The notes below the pieces were generated by a model. That model did not search any database, was not told where the DNA came from, and saw only the letters and a list, made by a program, of their open reading frames with translations. Shown here piece by piece: positions 8,348 to 16,159 of a stretch of DNA of 64,000 nucleotides. Both the position numbers and the translations under genes were made by a program. Every line of letters starts with the position of its first letter. Within the stretch, counting starts at the first letter, position 1. Source of the DNA: Candidatus Zixiibacteriota bacterium (GTDB taxonomy: Bacteria > Zixibacteria > MSB-5A5 > GN15 > FEB-12); contig JBFMGC010000013.1 in assembly GCA_040752815.1 (NCBI GenBank), positions 1-64,000 on the forward strand. Direction: 5' to 3'.

Positions 8348-9190
8348 GTGAGATGGCGTAAAACCGACGACGAGTACCTGCTGCAACTCGACTTTGTCGC
8401 CTTCGATACCGAGACTACGGGCATCTGGGCGGCGGCGCATCGAATTGTCGAGATCGGTGCGGTCAAGTTTCGACTGGGCGAGCAGAGAATTCAACGTTTT
8501 CAGACGCTTGTGAACCCGGAGAGGGAGATTCCGGCCGAGGTGATCGAAATCCATGGCATCAACAACGCCATGGTCCAGAGCGCTCCGACCATAAAACCGG
8601 TGCTTGAACAATTCAGCGACTTCTGCGGGACGGACTCAATCCTGGTCGCTCATAACACCATTTTTGACATCTCCTTTGTCGGCTGCGAGGCCGACCGCGT
8701 CGGCGTGCCGCTCATGGAGAATCTGATCATTGACACGGTCGATCTCTATCACAAGTACCGGCCGGGGCTCGATTCCTACTCCCTGCAGTCGCTCATGCGC
8801 AAGTTCGGCTTGGGCGCCGACCAGAATCACCGTGCGTCCGATGATGCCTCGCTGGTATGGAAGCTGTTCACGATGGTGGCGCAGGACTTCCCGGTGTTCC
8901 ATAGCTACGGCGAATTCAAGCGGGCTTTTGCTTTCTATTCGATGTCACAGTGGCGCGGCGATGAGCGTCCGCTGCCGGACCAGTACCGGGAGATATCGCA
9001 GGCGGCGAGCGAGGGGCGTGCTCTGGAGATCGTTTACGCAACCAACGGTCAGCCACCGCAGAGCCGGACTATCTGGCCCAAGCGACTGCACAACCTCCGC
9101 ACCGTTTTCTACGTTACCGCATACTGTGAAAAAGCCCAGGCCGAGCGGACCTTTCGTCTCGACCGCATCCAGAGTTTTCACCTGGCCTAG
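8348..9190 (+). CDS. DEDDh 3'-5' exonuclease fused to a C-terminal WYL-like domain
   Basis: Residues 10-180 form a DnaQ-like DEDDh exonuclease: FDTETTG supplies the first Asp and Glu, HNTIFDI the second Asp, and HRASDDA the catalytic His and last Asp. This fold trims DNA or RNA 3' ends, as in the Pol III epsilon subunit. After a linker, residues 210-280 look like a WYL ligand-binding domain (GRALEIVYATNG, then TIWPKRL, VTAYC and FRLDRI). No helicase domain follows. The only plausible start is a GTG without a clear ribosome site, because an in-frame TGA lies just upstream. It is convergent with the anti-sigma gene. Confidence 0.82.
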   Translation: MRWRKTDDEYLLQLDFVAFDTETTGIWAAAHRIVEIGAVKFRLGEQRIQRFQTLVNPEREIPAEVIEIHGINNAMVQSAPTIKPVLEQFSDFCGTDSILVAHNTIFDISFVGCEADRVGVPLMENLIIDTVDLYHKYRPGLDSYSLQSLMRKFGLGADQNHRASDDASLVWKLFTMVAQDFPVFHSYGEFKRAFAFYSMSQWRGDERPLPDQYREISQAASEGRALEIVYATNGQPPQSRTIWPKRLHNLRTVFYVTAYCEKAQAERTFRLDRIQSFHLA

Positions 9191-9221
9191 ATTCGTAAAG
9201 AGGCTGGGAGACTGACGGCAA

Positions 9222-9839
9222 TCAGTTTCGTTGCCGCAGAGTTGTCTGGTAGAGGCAATCCACCCAGGCGATCAGCGCGAGCGCCATACCGGCCAGCACA
9301 ATCGTGTTAGCGGGGCCGCCTTCGACGACGAGAGCCCTTTGGACAGTATCCACGGCGCTCGCCAGCGGCGCAACGACCCAGATCGCCACCATATCGGATA
9401 GAGGGAACACAGCCGACAGCACGTTCAGCATCGCGACGACCTGCTGCTGCCAGTTCATCACGGCGCCGGCAGCCTGCACAATAATAAGGTCGACAGGCAC
9501 CTGTCCGACCAACCACAACAGGCTTATGGCCAGACTTGCCAGCCAAATGCCAGCCGACTGCAAGCGGGCACGGGTCCGGCGCGCCCTAAACGGCGGCAGC
9601 GAAAAGGTCACTTTTCGGGCGAAATTTTTCGGCAGGATAACTTTGCCGGAGCTCCCCAACTCCACGTACAGGTCGCGATAAGTCTCCATCTCGCTCCGGC
9701 AGACCGGGCAGTTATCCAGATGTTCCTGCGAATCGAGGTCTTTCCGATAACGCCCGCCGGAAACACCGATAAGCGGTCCAATCTCTCGGCGGTCCAGCAG
9801 CGCCTGGATTTCGATATCGGTCAGATGCCTTACGCGCAT
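9222..9839 (-). CDS. Membrane anti-sigma factor with zinc-finger-type N-terminus
   Basis: The 205-residue protein has a cytoplasmic anti-sigma domain with HLDNCPVC (H-x3-C-x2-C, residues 40-47), the zinc-binding pattern of ZAS/zf-HC2 anti-sigma factors. Hydrophobic segments follow near residues 98-122 and 170-195, so it is membrane-bound. Its start overlaps the sigma gene by 10 nt, which predicts translational coupling and a stoichiometric pair. It would hold the sigma factor until an envelope signal releases it. The sensed signal is unknown; the periplasmic loop is short and has no recognisable domain. Confidence 0.82.
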   Translation of the reverse strand: MRVRHLTDIEIQALLDRREIGPLIGVSGGRYRKDLDSQEHLDNCPVCRSEMETYRDLYVELGSSGKVILPKNFARKVTFSLPPFRARRTRARLQSAGIWLASLAISLLWLVGQVPVDLIIVQAAGAVMNWQQQVVAMLNVLSAVFPLSDMVAIWVVAPLASAVDTVQRALVVEGGPANTIVLAGMALALIAWVDCLYQTTLRQRN

Positions 9840-10417
9840 AGCTCCTCCAGCGAGTATCTGACCTGCAGGCGCTCCTTCAGTAGCTTGCGCGCCCGGAACA
9901 GGTAGCTTTTGACCGTGCCGTCGGGGAGCCGTAAGATCCGGCCGATTTCGGCATAACTCATTTCGTGAAGATGAAACAGGCTGAGTATCGTGCCGTAGAT
10001 CACCGGCAGCTTGTCGATTTCCTCGCAGACCCGTACCGCCGCTTGCCGGGAGCCTGCCCAGTGCTCCGGGTCGCCCAGCTGAGACATGCAGTCGTCGACA
10101 CCAATGCCCTCCGGATGGGTGTCATCGTAGAGTGGGAGCCGCTTCTTTTCCAGGTAATTGAGACAGGTGGTGTAGGCGATCCGGGCGATCCAGGTCGAGA
10201 GCTTGCAGTCAAAGCGAAACGCCTCGAGATTCTGGTACACCTTGACGAAAACATCCTGGCAGACATCTTCGCGGTCGGTCTCGTTGGGTACCATCCGGAA
10301 TATCATCTGGCCGACCAGGCGCTCGTGCTCTTTCACCAATTTTTTGAAGGCGGTGGGGTCGCCGCTCAGAATCCGGTCAACCATGTCCCGGGTTTCGCTT
10401 CCAGCCTGCCCGTTCAT
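9830..10417 (-). CDS. ECF-family RNA polymerase sigma factor
   Basis: The 195-residue protein has region 2 around residues 20-95 (EDVCQDVFVKVYQNL, then LSTWIARIAYTTCLNYL, the core- and -10-binding helices) and region 4 around 135-185 (MSYAEIGRILRLPDGTVKS, the -35-binding helix-turn-helix). Regions 1 and 3 are absent, as in ECF sigmas. No ribosome site lies at the proper distance from the ATG at 10417. The predicted ECF-type -10 box ends only 6 nt away, so the mRNA may be leaderless. It overlaps the downstream anti-sigma gene. The divergent membrane-protein gene has a mirrored promoter and may share its regulon. Confidence 0.9.
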   Translation of the reverse strand: MNGQAGSETRDMVDRILSGDPTAFKKLVKEHERLVGQMIFRMVPNETDREDVCQDVFVKVYQNLEAFRFDCKLSTWIARIAYTTCLNYLEKKRLPLYDDTHPEGIGVDDCMSQLGDPEHWAGSRQAAVRVCEEIDKLPVIYGTILSLFHLHEMSYAEIGRILRLPDGTVKSYLFRARKLLKERLQVRYSLEELCA

Positions 10418-10422
10418 ACCCT

Positions 10423-10452
10423 AATAGACTGGCCGGACAGGTTCAAAGTTGC
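10423..10452 (-). promoter_or_regulatory. Putative ECF-type autoregulatory promoter of the sigma gene
   Basis: On the minus strand, TGCAACTTTG (10453-10444) supplies an AAC-type -35 box. GTCTAT (10429-10424) lies 16 nt after GCAACTT and resembles an ECF -10 box. This is the left arm of a perfect 10-bp dyad whose right arm serves the divergent gene. Confidence 0.5.
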
Positions 10453-10464
10453 ACTTTTCTGACT

Positions 10465-10493
10465 GCAACTTTGGCCTCGCGATCCGGTCCAAT
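10465..10493 (+). promoter_or_regulatory. Putative ECF-type promoter of the divergent membrane-protein gene
   Basis: GCAACTT at 10465-10471 is followed after 15 nt by GTCCAAT at 10487-10493, matching the layout of the opposite promoter. It predicts a start near 10500, a leader of about 24 nt, and the GAAAGGA ribosome site at 10511-10517. Confidence 0.5.
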
Positions 10494-10523
10494 AAGCCAG
10501 GAAACCTGTTGAAAGGACTGACC

Positions 10524-10889
10524 ATGGAAGACGCCATCATTGTCGGAATCATTTTTGCATCGATTGTCGCAATCGTCAAAATCGTGACCGACGCCGTCAC
10601 GCGACGCCGGATCATCGAGAAAGCCGCCGCCGAACCGCAGGCGAGCAGGGTGCTGTTCGCCCACCCTGAGCTGGTCAATCTCTCGAGTCTGAAATGGGGG
10701 ATGGTTTTGGTGGGGATCGGACTGGCCTGGCTTTTCTCCCGCTGGATGCCGTACTACTGGCACGAGGAGACCGTATTCGGCCTGATGTTCCTGCTGGCGG
10801 GGGTCGGCATGCTCGCGTACTACCCGATCGCCCAGAAGAAGATCAAGAAGATCGAGGAGCGGGAACGCCGCCTGCCTCCGACTGCCTAG
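10524..10889 (+). CDS. Small membrane protein with two or three transmembrane helices
   Basis: The 121-residue protein starts at an ATG 6 nt after GAAAGGA. A first hydrophobic helix spans residues 4-22. A cytoplasmic basic stretch (TRRRIIEKAA) follows, then two helices near 55-72 and 82-98, and a charged tail (KKIKKIEERERR). The layout resembles small envelope proteins of the DUF6249 type, but the match is only by shape. It is transcribed divergently from the ECF sigma gene from a mirrored promoter, which suggests that sigma factor controls it. Confidence 0.72.
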   Translation: MEDAIIVGIIFASIVAIVKIVTDAVTRRRIIEKAAAEPQASRVLFAHPELVNLSSLKWGMVLVGIGLAWLFSRWMPYYWHEETVFGLMFLLAGVGMLAYYPIAQKKIKKIEERERRLPPTA

Positions 10890-10921
10890 GCGGTGTTTTC
10901 CTGTCGCTCCATGAAGTGAGC

Positions 10922-11045
10922 GGTTGGCGTACGTCCTCGTGCTCCAACGGAAGCTATCTCGTAGCAGACGAGGCCCCCGATCACGTCGGGGGCAGGCTCC
11001 ACCACGCACATCCCCTATGTGCCGTCGGGCAACCCCGCTTGGCGC
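10922..11045. repeat. Dispersed palindrome cluster
   Basis: Bases 10922-10942 are an exact inverted copy of 29884-29904 (21 of 21) and form half of a hairpin with loop TCCT. Bases 10973-10993 form a perfect hairpin with arm GCCCCCGA. Around 11023-11045 lies a degraded member of the GTCGGGC-type family. No T-run follows any of them, so they are not obvious terminators. Confidence 0.65.
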
Positions 11046-11074
11046 CTTGATAGCAGCGCGTCACCCCCATAAAA

Positions 11075-11147
<73 letters not shown>

Positions 11148-11173
11148 AGTGATATACTTGGCAAAGATTTGGA

Positions 11174-11201
11174 AATTTACCCAGAAACCTTACGGTGTCA
11201 A
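11174..11201 (-). promoter_or_regulatory. Promoter for tRNA-Phe
   Basis: On the minus strand, TTGACA at 11201-11196 and TAAATT at 11179-11174 are 16 nt apart, about 27 nt upstream of the tRNA. Confidence 0.65.
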
Positions 11202-11218
11202 CCGATAAATGGAGCGCC

Positions 11219-11599
11219 TCAGAAGATCTCCCCCTTGGTGGTTTTTGCGAACAGCAGACCCAGAGATCCCGCGGACAACACGATCAATAACCAGTTGTAT
11301 GGATTGCCCGGATTGAACAAGGCCAGGACTACGACTAAGCCGTGAAGACCGATCAGGCCATACCAGCCCCACCGCTTGCGGTCGCGAAAACCGACCACAA
11401 TAGTGACCAGAACTATGCCGATGAGGAGAAAGACCAGGAACTTGCCGGTCTCGGTATAATCGCGGTCGAGTATTCCGAGTATGATACTAACTCCGCCGTA
11501 GAGCATGAAAACCAGCGCCAGTATATAGCCGTACCATTTGGCCACCAGAAATGACCAGGGTGCGCGAGCTGTCGACGATTCTGAAATCTTGTCGCCCAT
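11219..11599 (-). CDS. Small four-helix membrane protein, function unknown
   Basis: The 126-residue protein has about 20 soluble residues and then four hydrophobic segments near residues 24-44, 52-70, 76-94 and 98-116. The loops are short and there are no conserved catalytic motifs, so it is an inner-membrane protein of unknown role. It begins 5 nt after the ROK kinase stop, with AAAGG inside the kinase's last codons as the ribosome site. It is therefore the last gene of a three-gene transcript with the kinase and the large membrane protein. Confidence 0.7.
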   Translation of the reverse strand: MGDKISESSTARAPWSFLVAKWYGYILALVFMLYGGVSIILGILDRDYTETGKFLVFLLIGIVLVTIVVGFRDRKRWGWYGLIGLHGLVVVLALFNPGNPYNWLLIVLSAGSLGLLFAKTTKGEIF

Positions 11600-11604
11600 C
11601 GCGA

Positions 11605-12573
11605 TTACCTTTCCTCACCGAGAATGCCGGCGCCGATAAAACCGGCGCTGTTGCCCAGGCTCGCCTTAACCACGCGGAGCTTTTCACCGGCCGAGTCACA
11701 CACCCGGCCGCGAATCTCCTGGGCCACCGCTTCCACGAAACCGGCGCCGCCGTCGGCAACGCCCCCTCCTACTATTACTAACTCAGGGTTCAAAAGATTC
11801 ACCACCCCGGCCAGCCCCATCGCTAGGTATCGGGCCGTCTCGGCGATCACGTCGAGAGCGATCTCATCGCGCTGCTTGGCCGCTGCGAATAGTTTCTTAA
11901 TGCTCAGTTCGTCCGGATCGCCAGTCAGCACTTCCTCGAACACCGGCGTGAGGTGATCGCCCAGCTTGGCGCGGCAACGGGCAAGGATTGCTGACGACGA
12001 GCAGAAAGCCTCGATGCACCCTTTGTTGCCGCACCCGCACGCGGGGCCGTTGGGATCAATCGACATGTGGCCGATTTCGCCCGCCGCCGACGTGACCCCT
12101 CGCCAGAGCTTGCCGTTCAGGATAACCCCGCCTCCCACTCCGGTGCCAACCGCCACACATACAAGCGACTGATATCCTGCGCCTGCGCCGAAACGATGTT
12201 CCGCCAGGGCGACCGCGTTGACATCGTTATCGACCCACACCGGCACATTCAGACGCTCGCGCAGGAAATTGCCGATCGGCGTCCCTTTCCATCCCACAAT
12301 GTTCGGCGACATGCCAACCACCCGACCGGTTTTGAAGTCCACTGTACCCGGCGTCCCCACGCCCAACCCTGCCACCTCGAGGCTTTCTTCGGCAGCATGC
12401 AAGAGCAGTCTCTCGCCGATATTGCCGATCAGATGCAACAGCGGTTCCGGGCCTTTCTCTGCCAGGGTGGGGCGCTGTTCCTTGAATAGCACCTTCCCCT
12501 TGCAGTCAACCAGGCCGTATTTGATGTTGGTCCCGCCGATGTCGATTCCGGCGTATGCGGGCTGATCCGACAT
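11605..12573 (-). CDS. ROK-family sugar kinase (glucokinase-like)
   Basis: The 322-residue cytoplasmic protein has the ROK architecture: an N-terminal ATP-binding motif DIGGTNIKYG near residue 10, the sugar-binding DNDVNAVAL near residue 117, VGTGVGGGVILNG, and the zinc motif CGCGNKGC after GEIGHM. These residues support ATP-dependent phosphorylation of glucose or a related hexose. The ATG at 12573 overlaps the TAA of the upstream membrane-protein gene by one base and has GGGGAG 9 nt before it. A start 108 nt upstream was rejected because it would lie within the preceding gene and add a low-complexity Arg tract. Confidence 0.88.
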   Translation of the reverse strand: MSDQPAYAGIDIGGTNIKYGLVDCKGKVLFKEQRPTLAEKGPEPLLHLIGNIGERLLLHAAEESLEVAGLGVGTPGTVDFKTGRVVGMSPNIVGWKGTPIGNFLRERLNVPVWVDNDVNAVALAEHRFGAGAGYQSLVCVAVGTGVGGGVILNGKLWRGVTSAAGEIGHMSIDPNGPACGCGNKGCIEAFCSSSAILARCRAKLGDHLTPVFEEVLTGDPDELSIKKLFAAAKQRDEIALDVIAETARYLAMGLAGVVNLLNPELVIVGGGVADGGAGFVEAVAQEIRGRVCDSAGEKLRVVKASLGNSAGFIGAGILGEER

Positions 12574-14147
12574 TACTGACTCTCCCCTGCGGCGCCGCCG
12601 GCGACTGCCGGCGGTTGCGAGGCTCTCGCCTCCGACTTCTTCGAAAACACCAATGCTACGACCAGGTAGGCAACGACCCAAAAGGCGAGGATGACGTGCA
12701 CCGCCTCCAAACCAATGACTCGCCGCTGAACAAATAGCGGCAGGAATCGCGCCGCGGCATTGGCGATTAACGCTCCTACGAAAGCATATCCCAGGCGCAC
12801 GGTCGTATCAGACAGGAACCGACCGAGGAGCGCTCCTGATGCAGTGTGCAGAACAATCAGGCAGGCGCGTTCGAGCAGGGGCCAGTCGAAGAGCAGCGTA
12901 ATCTGCCAGCCAGCCACATAAACAGCCTCAGCAAGTCCGAATCCCGCTCCCAGGAAGGCGCCCAACCCGGTCAGGCGATAGGCGCGAACTTTCAAAGTCC
13001 GCTGTAATGTCAATGACGCACCCAACATCAAGCCGACCTGGACAAAACCGGTGATAACAGGCAGGACAGCACCTCGAATATACAGACCGCTCCCGCTTGC
13101 CTGAGCCAGGTCCAGCCACTCGGTTGCTATGTATACGAGCATCGGGTTAAACACTAGGGGCATGAGGGCGAACAGCACCGCTCCACCGGCCAGATAGAGA
13201 TAAGCCTCCGGCCATCGGAGTGAGCGCCAGGCCAGAAGCAGGATCGCCGCAGCAGCAACGAACAGAAAGGCGACATAGTGCGGCAGTTTCAAAACCAGCA
13301 GCTTCAGGGAGAATGGCGGACGCACTGGAGTGGCCGCCTGGGAGGTCCGGTCGGTGGGAGCGCGCCTGACCACATCCTGGTACACCCTGATATTCTGGTC
13401 GAGCATGTCCACCCTGACCAGTCGTTTGTCCGGCGTAAAGTATAGCTGATAGTTGCCCGGCTCGGTCAGTTTGATGACGAACACTGAATCAATCTTGCCC
13501 TTGTAAATCTCCTGCCACATAAACCAGATGACCTGACCGGCAATATGAGTTGACATCAGCGACTGCGGCATGAACACTGAATCATCGAACCGTGTGCCGA
13601 TCTGCAGATCGCGCATAGCCAGGTAGATTTCGAGCTGGTCGATCAGATAGCTGTCCCACATGAACCTCCCCGGCACGAGCGGCAAGGCGACATCTCTCTT
13701 TGTCCCGGCCCGAGTGTAATAGCCGGCGAGGCGATCTATGGTCAGCTTGAGATTCAACTGTTCAGCGGAATCTCGCGGTCCAATCTGGTACTCGCACCCG
13801 GCAAAACCGCCGCGGGGGGTCACATAACACTCGCCCGCAAGGGCGACTTTGCCCTCCATGTCTAATTTGGCGTAGTCAATTTCGAGCGACTCCCGAAGGA
13901 TGAGCGCATTCTGATCGTCAATCTCCCGGTAACCGGTGATCGCCGAAGTGAGTTGGCCGAATGTGGTCTGACGGGCATAGAACGCCCAGACACGGAGATC
14001 ACCCACCGGGCGGAAACTCTCGAGCGATCTGGTTGCCGCCACGAATCGCTTCGCCACCGCGCCTCGCGGTAGCGTATCCGCCTCCTGCCCATAGAGCAAG
14101 GGACTCATCGCCAGCAGGCACAACCAACAAGGCCAGAACTTTTTCAT
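12573..14147 (-). CDS. Exported polytopic membrane protein, possibly YhfC/PrsW-like
   Basis: The 524-residue protein starts with a signal peptide (MKKFWPCW, cut near LYGQ). Roughly 260 extracytoplasmic, beta-rich residues follow, then a C-terminal membrane domain of about eight helices from residue 285. Two helices carry GAGFGLAEA and, further on, ERACLIVLHTASGALLG. The paired Glu and His/Glu pattern is reminiscent of the YhfC and PrsW intramembrane metalloprotease families, but I cannot confirm that relation. The ATG at 14147 is preferred over one 36 nt upstream because it begins the signal peptide. It is the first gene of the ROK kinase operon. Confidence 0.65.
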   Translation of the reverse strand: MKKFWPCWLCLLAMSPLLYGQEADTLPRGAVAKRFVAATRSLESFRPVGDLRVWAFYARQTTFGQLTSAITGYREIDDQNALILRESLEIDYAKLDMEGKVALAGECYVTPRGGFAGCEYQIGPRDSAEQLNLKLTIDRLAGYYTRAGTKRDVALPLVPGRFMWDSYLIDQLEIYLAMRDLQIGTRFDDSVFMPQSLMSTHIAGQVIWFMWQEIYKGKIDSVFVIKLTEPGNYQLYFTPDKRLVRVDMLDQNIRVYQDVVRRAPTDRTSQAATPVRPPFSLKLLVLKLPHYVAFLFVAAAAILLLAWRSLRWPEAYLYLAGGAVLFALMPLVFNPMLVYIATEWLDLAQASGSGLYIRGAVLPVITGFVQVGLMLGASLTLQRTLKVRAYRLTGLGAFLGAGFGLAEAVYVAGWQITLLFDWPLLERACLIVLHTASGALLGRFLSDTTVRLGYAFVGALIANAAARFLPLFVQRRVIGLEAVHVILAFWVVAYLVVALVFSKKSEARASQPPAVAGGAAGESQ

Positions 14148-14276
14148 GCGGCCCGAAGATAGACCAAAACCTGCGGCAGTCAAACTAAATCAAGGCGCCA
14201 TAGGACTCAGTCCTGTTCAGCAGTCATCGGACCGGGTCAGGGGATTGACGCAACCGTTCCCCATCGCTGCGACACA

Positions 14277-15026
14277 CTACGCGAATCCGACCAATACGAT
14301 GTCGCGTGATTTCTGGCGGAACGGTTTGGACATGGCCAGGTCGCTGTAACGTCGAATCTGAGCGAACCCTGCCCGTTTCATCTCGCTCTCGAGACGTTCC
14401 GGCGTGAAGCTGTCGAATTTATGGCTGAAGACCTCGAACTGAAACGGCGTGACACTGAGGTCCAGCCGGACGACGGTCAACTCGTGGCTGTTGCCCTGAC
14501 GCCGGGCAAACCGCAGGTACCCCAGCGCACCTGCCTGGGTGGCTCGCACCGGCATGATCTCGCCGTCCTTCAGAGCGGCCAGGTTCAGGGCCTGAATCAC
14601 CACCACGCCACCGGCTCGCAGGACACGCCGGAATCCCTGCAGGCTCAGTCTGAGGTTCTTCAGATTGCCCACACCCGAGATTGAGTTGGCCAGGCAGACC
14701 ACCAGATCGAAGCGATGGTTGAACCGGCGTGGGAGTTTTTCAAAGTGTCCGTGCTGAAAGCGGATCGGCAGCGCCGTTCCCTCGTGCGCTCTTCGCGCCT
14801 CGGATATCATCCGGCGGGAACGATCCAAACCGACCGCGCTCACCCCCTGCTCGGCAAACAGTCGCGAGGTCAGTCCCACGGCGCAGCCGGCATCAAGTAC
14901 CGCGGCCGGATGAAACCTCTCCACGAGAGCGCGAACCTCCTCGCGGTGGGTCTTCTCCCGCACCTGAGCGTTGGTCAGGATATTGTACTCGTGGGCGTAC
15001 TTGTCGAAAAAAGATTCGGATTTCAC
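14277..15026 (-). CDS. Class I SAM-dependent methyltransferase
   Basis: The 249-residue protein has the Rossmann-like core of class I methyltransferases: motif I VLDAGCAVGLTS near residue 43 binds the SAM methionine, VGLDRS near 66 carries the acidic residue that binds the ribose, and FDLVVCLANSIS near 105 is motif IV. LRAGGVVVIQALN matches the post-motif strand. The substrate cannot be read from the sequence; a small molecule or lipid/quinone-type acceptor is possible. It starts 9 nt after the membrane Fe-S gene ends, so the two are co-transcribed. Confidence 0.85.
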   Translation of the reverse strand: MKSESFFDKYAHEYNILTNAQVREKTHREEVRALVERFHPAAVLDAGCAVGLTSRLFAEQGVSAVGLDRSRRMISEARRAHEGTALPIRFQHGHFEKLPRRFNHRFDLVVCLANSISGVGNLKNLRLSLQGFRRVLRAGGVVVIQALNLAALKDGEIMPVRATQAGALGYLRFARRQGNSHELTVVRLDLSVTPFQFEVFSHKFDSFTPERLESEMKRAGFAQIRRYSDLAMSKPFRQKSRDIVLVGFA

Positions 15027-15035
15027 GGTTCACCT

Positions 15036-16100
15036 TTACGGGTGAACATAACCCCCCTGGTTGGCGCGGTCAATCCTCTCCATGTACTGTTGATCGGTGA
15101 CCGCGTTCGCCCACGGTCCGAACAGCTTGAAACCGAGCAGCGACACCCAGAAGACGAGCAGAAACGCCGCCGCCCACCGGACAGTCGGAACCGTCACGCG
15201 CCGCGATACCGTCTTGATCTCGAGCGTCTTCTTCACCGGGCAGGAGTCGACACACGCCATACAGCCGATACACTCATCCGAGACGACCTCCGCTACCTTG
15301 TCGACTTTAATGAATGCCGGACAGACCTTGCTGCAGGCCGAGCAATCGATACAGGAATCGGCGTTGCGGCGAATCCTTGTCGGCGATATCAGACCGAGTA
15401 TACCCAGCAGCGCCCCGTACGGGCAAAGGTACCGGCACCAGAACCCGCGGGCAACAAACGACAGCAGGAACAGGGCAACAACGACGATCAGCGCCAGCCG
15501 GGTGATATCAGTGAAGAAACGGAGCATCAGGATGTCGGTGACGATGTTGTAATCGGAGTAGACAAAACTCTTGATGCTCGCCGGAGTCATGGAGATCATC
15601 ACCGCCCAGAGAAAGAACGCCAGGAGCAGGTATTTGATCGAACGCAGGGGATAATCGAGCCAGCGCGGGGGGCGCAGTCGGCGTCCCCACAGCTTGTCCG
15701 CTATATCGCCGATGAGCTCCGAGATAAAACCGATCGGGCAAACCCAGGAACAGAAACCCTTCTTGAATAGAAACGCCGTGAGGAGAACCACAACCAGAAT
15801 GATTAGCCCGGCGGGGCGGATCTCATTTATGTTTCCGGTCTCCCACCAGTAGCGCAGCGACACCAGCGAGCCGATTGGCAGCCACCCCTCCACGCCGGGC
15901 GGCCGCGCGACCTGTAAGGCGGCTCCTTTGTTCTGGATGTAATCCACCCACAGATAGAACTGGACACCGATCCAGATATTGACCCCCAGTGCAAACACCT
16001 GGGCCCAGAAGCGGATTCTCTGAACCCCGCGATCAATCCGGTCTCGTCTAACGGGCTTCTCTTTCAGAATATCACGAGGCACAGCCGTTCGAGTAGCCAT
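15036..16100 (-). CDS. Membrane-bound 4Fe-4S protein of the NapH/NosR/CcoG type
   Basis: The 354-residue protein has five or six transmembrane helices. Two membrane-proximal Cys motifs, CSWVCPIG near residue 122 and CRYLCPYG near residue 230, are typical of the NapH/MauN/NosR C-terminal domain. Two ferredoxin-type clusters follow on the cytoplasmic side: CIDCSACSKVCP and CIGCMACVDSCP, and then a last helix. Such proteins pass electrons between the quinone pool or ferredoxin and an extracytoplasmic reductase. No reductase partner is in the window. It is co-transcribed with the methyltransferase downstream. Confidence 0.85.
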   Translation of the reverse strand: MATRTAVPRDILKEKPVRRDRIDRGVQRIRFWAQVFALGVNIWIGVQFYLWVDYIQNKGAALQVARPPGVEGWLPIGSLVSLRYWWETGNINEIRPAGLIILVVVLLTAFLFKKGFCSWVCPIGFISELIGDIADKLWGRRLRPPRWLDYPLRSIKYLLLAFFLWAVMISMTPASIKSFVYSDYNIVTDILMLRFFTDITRLALIVVVALFLLSFVARGFWCRYLCPYGALLGILGLISPTRIRRNADSCIDCSACSKVCPAFIKVDKVAEVVSDECIGCMACVDSCPVKKTLEIKTVSRRVTVPTVRWAAAFLLVFWVSLLGFKLFGPWANAVTDQQYMERIDRANQGGYVHP

Positions 16101-16159
16101 AGTCTGATGATATATTCAAACGACCAATTTTGTCTTGATTCTAGTCAAAAGAAAAGAGA

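Noticed and set aside
14715-15770. Long open frame of 351 codons on the plus strand
   Set aside because: It lies opposite the methyltransferase and the membrane Fe-S protein, whose motifs are clear. It has no ribosome site and a composition typical of an antisense shadow.
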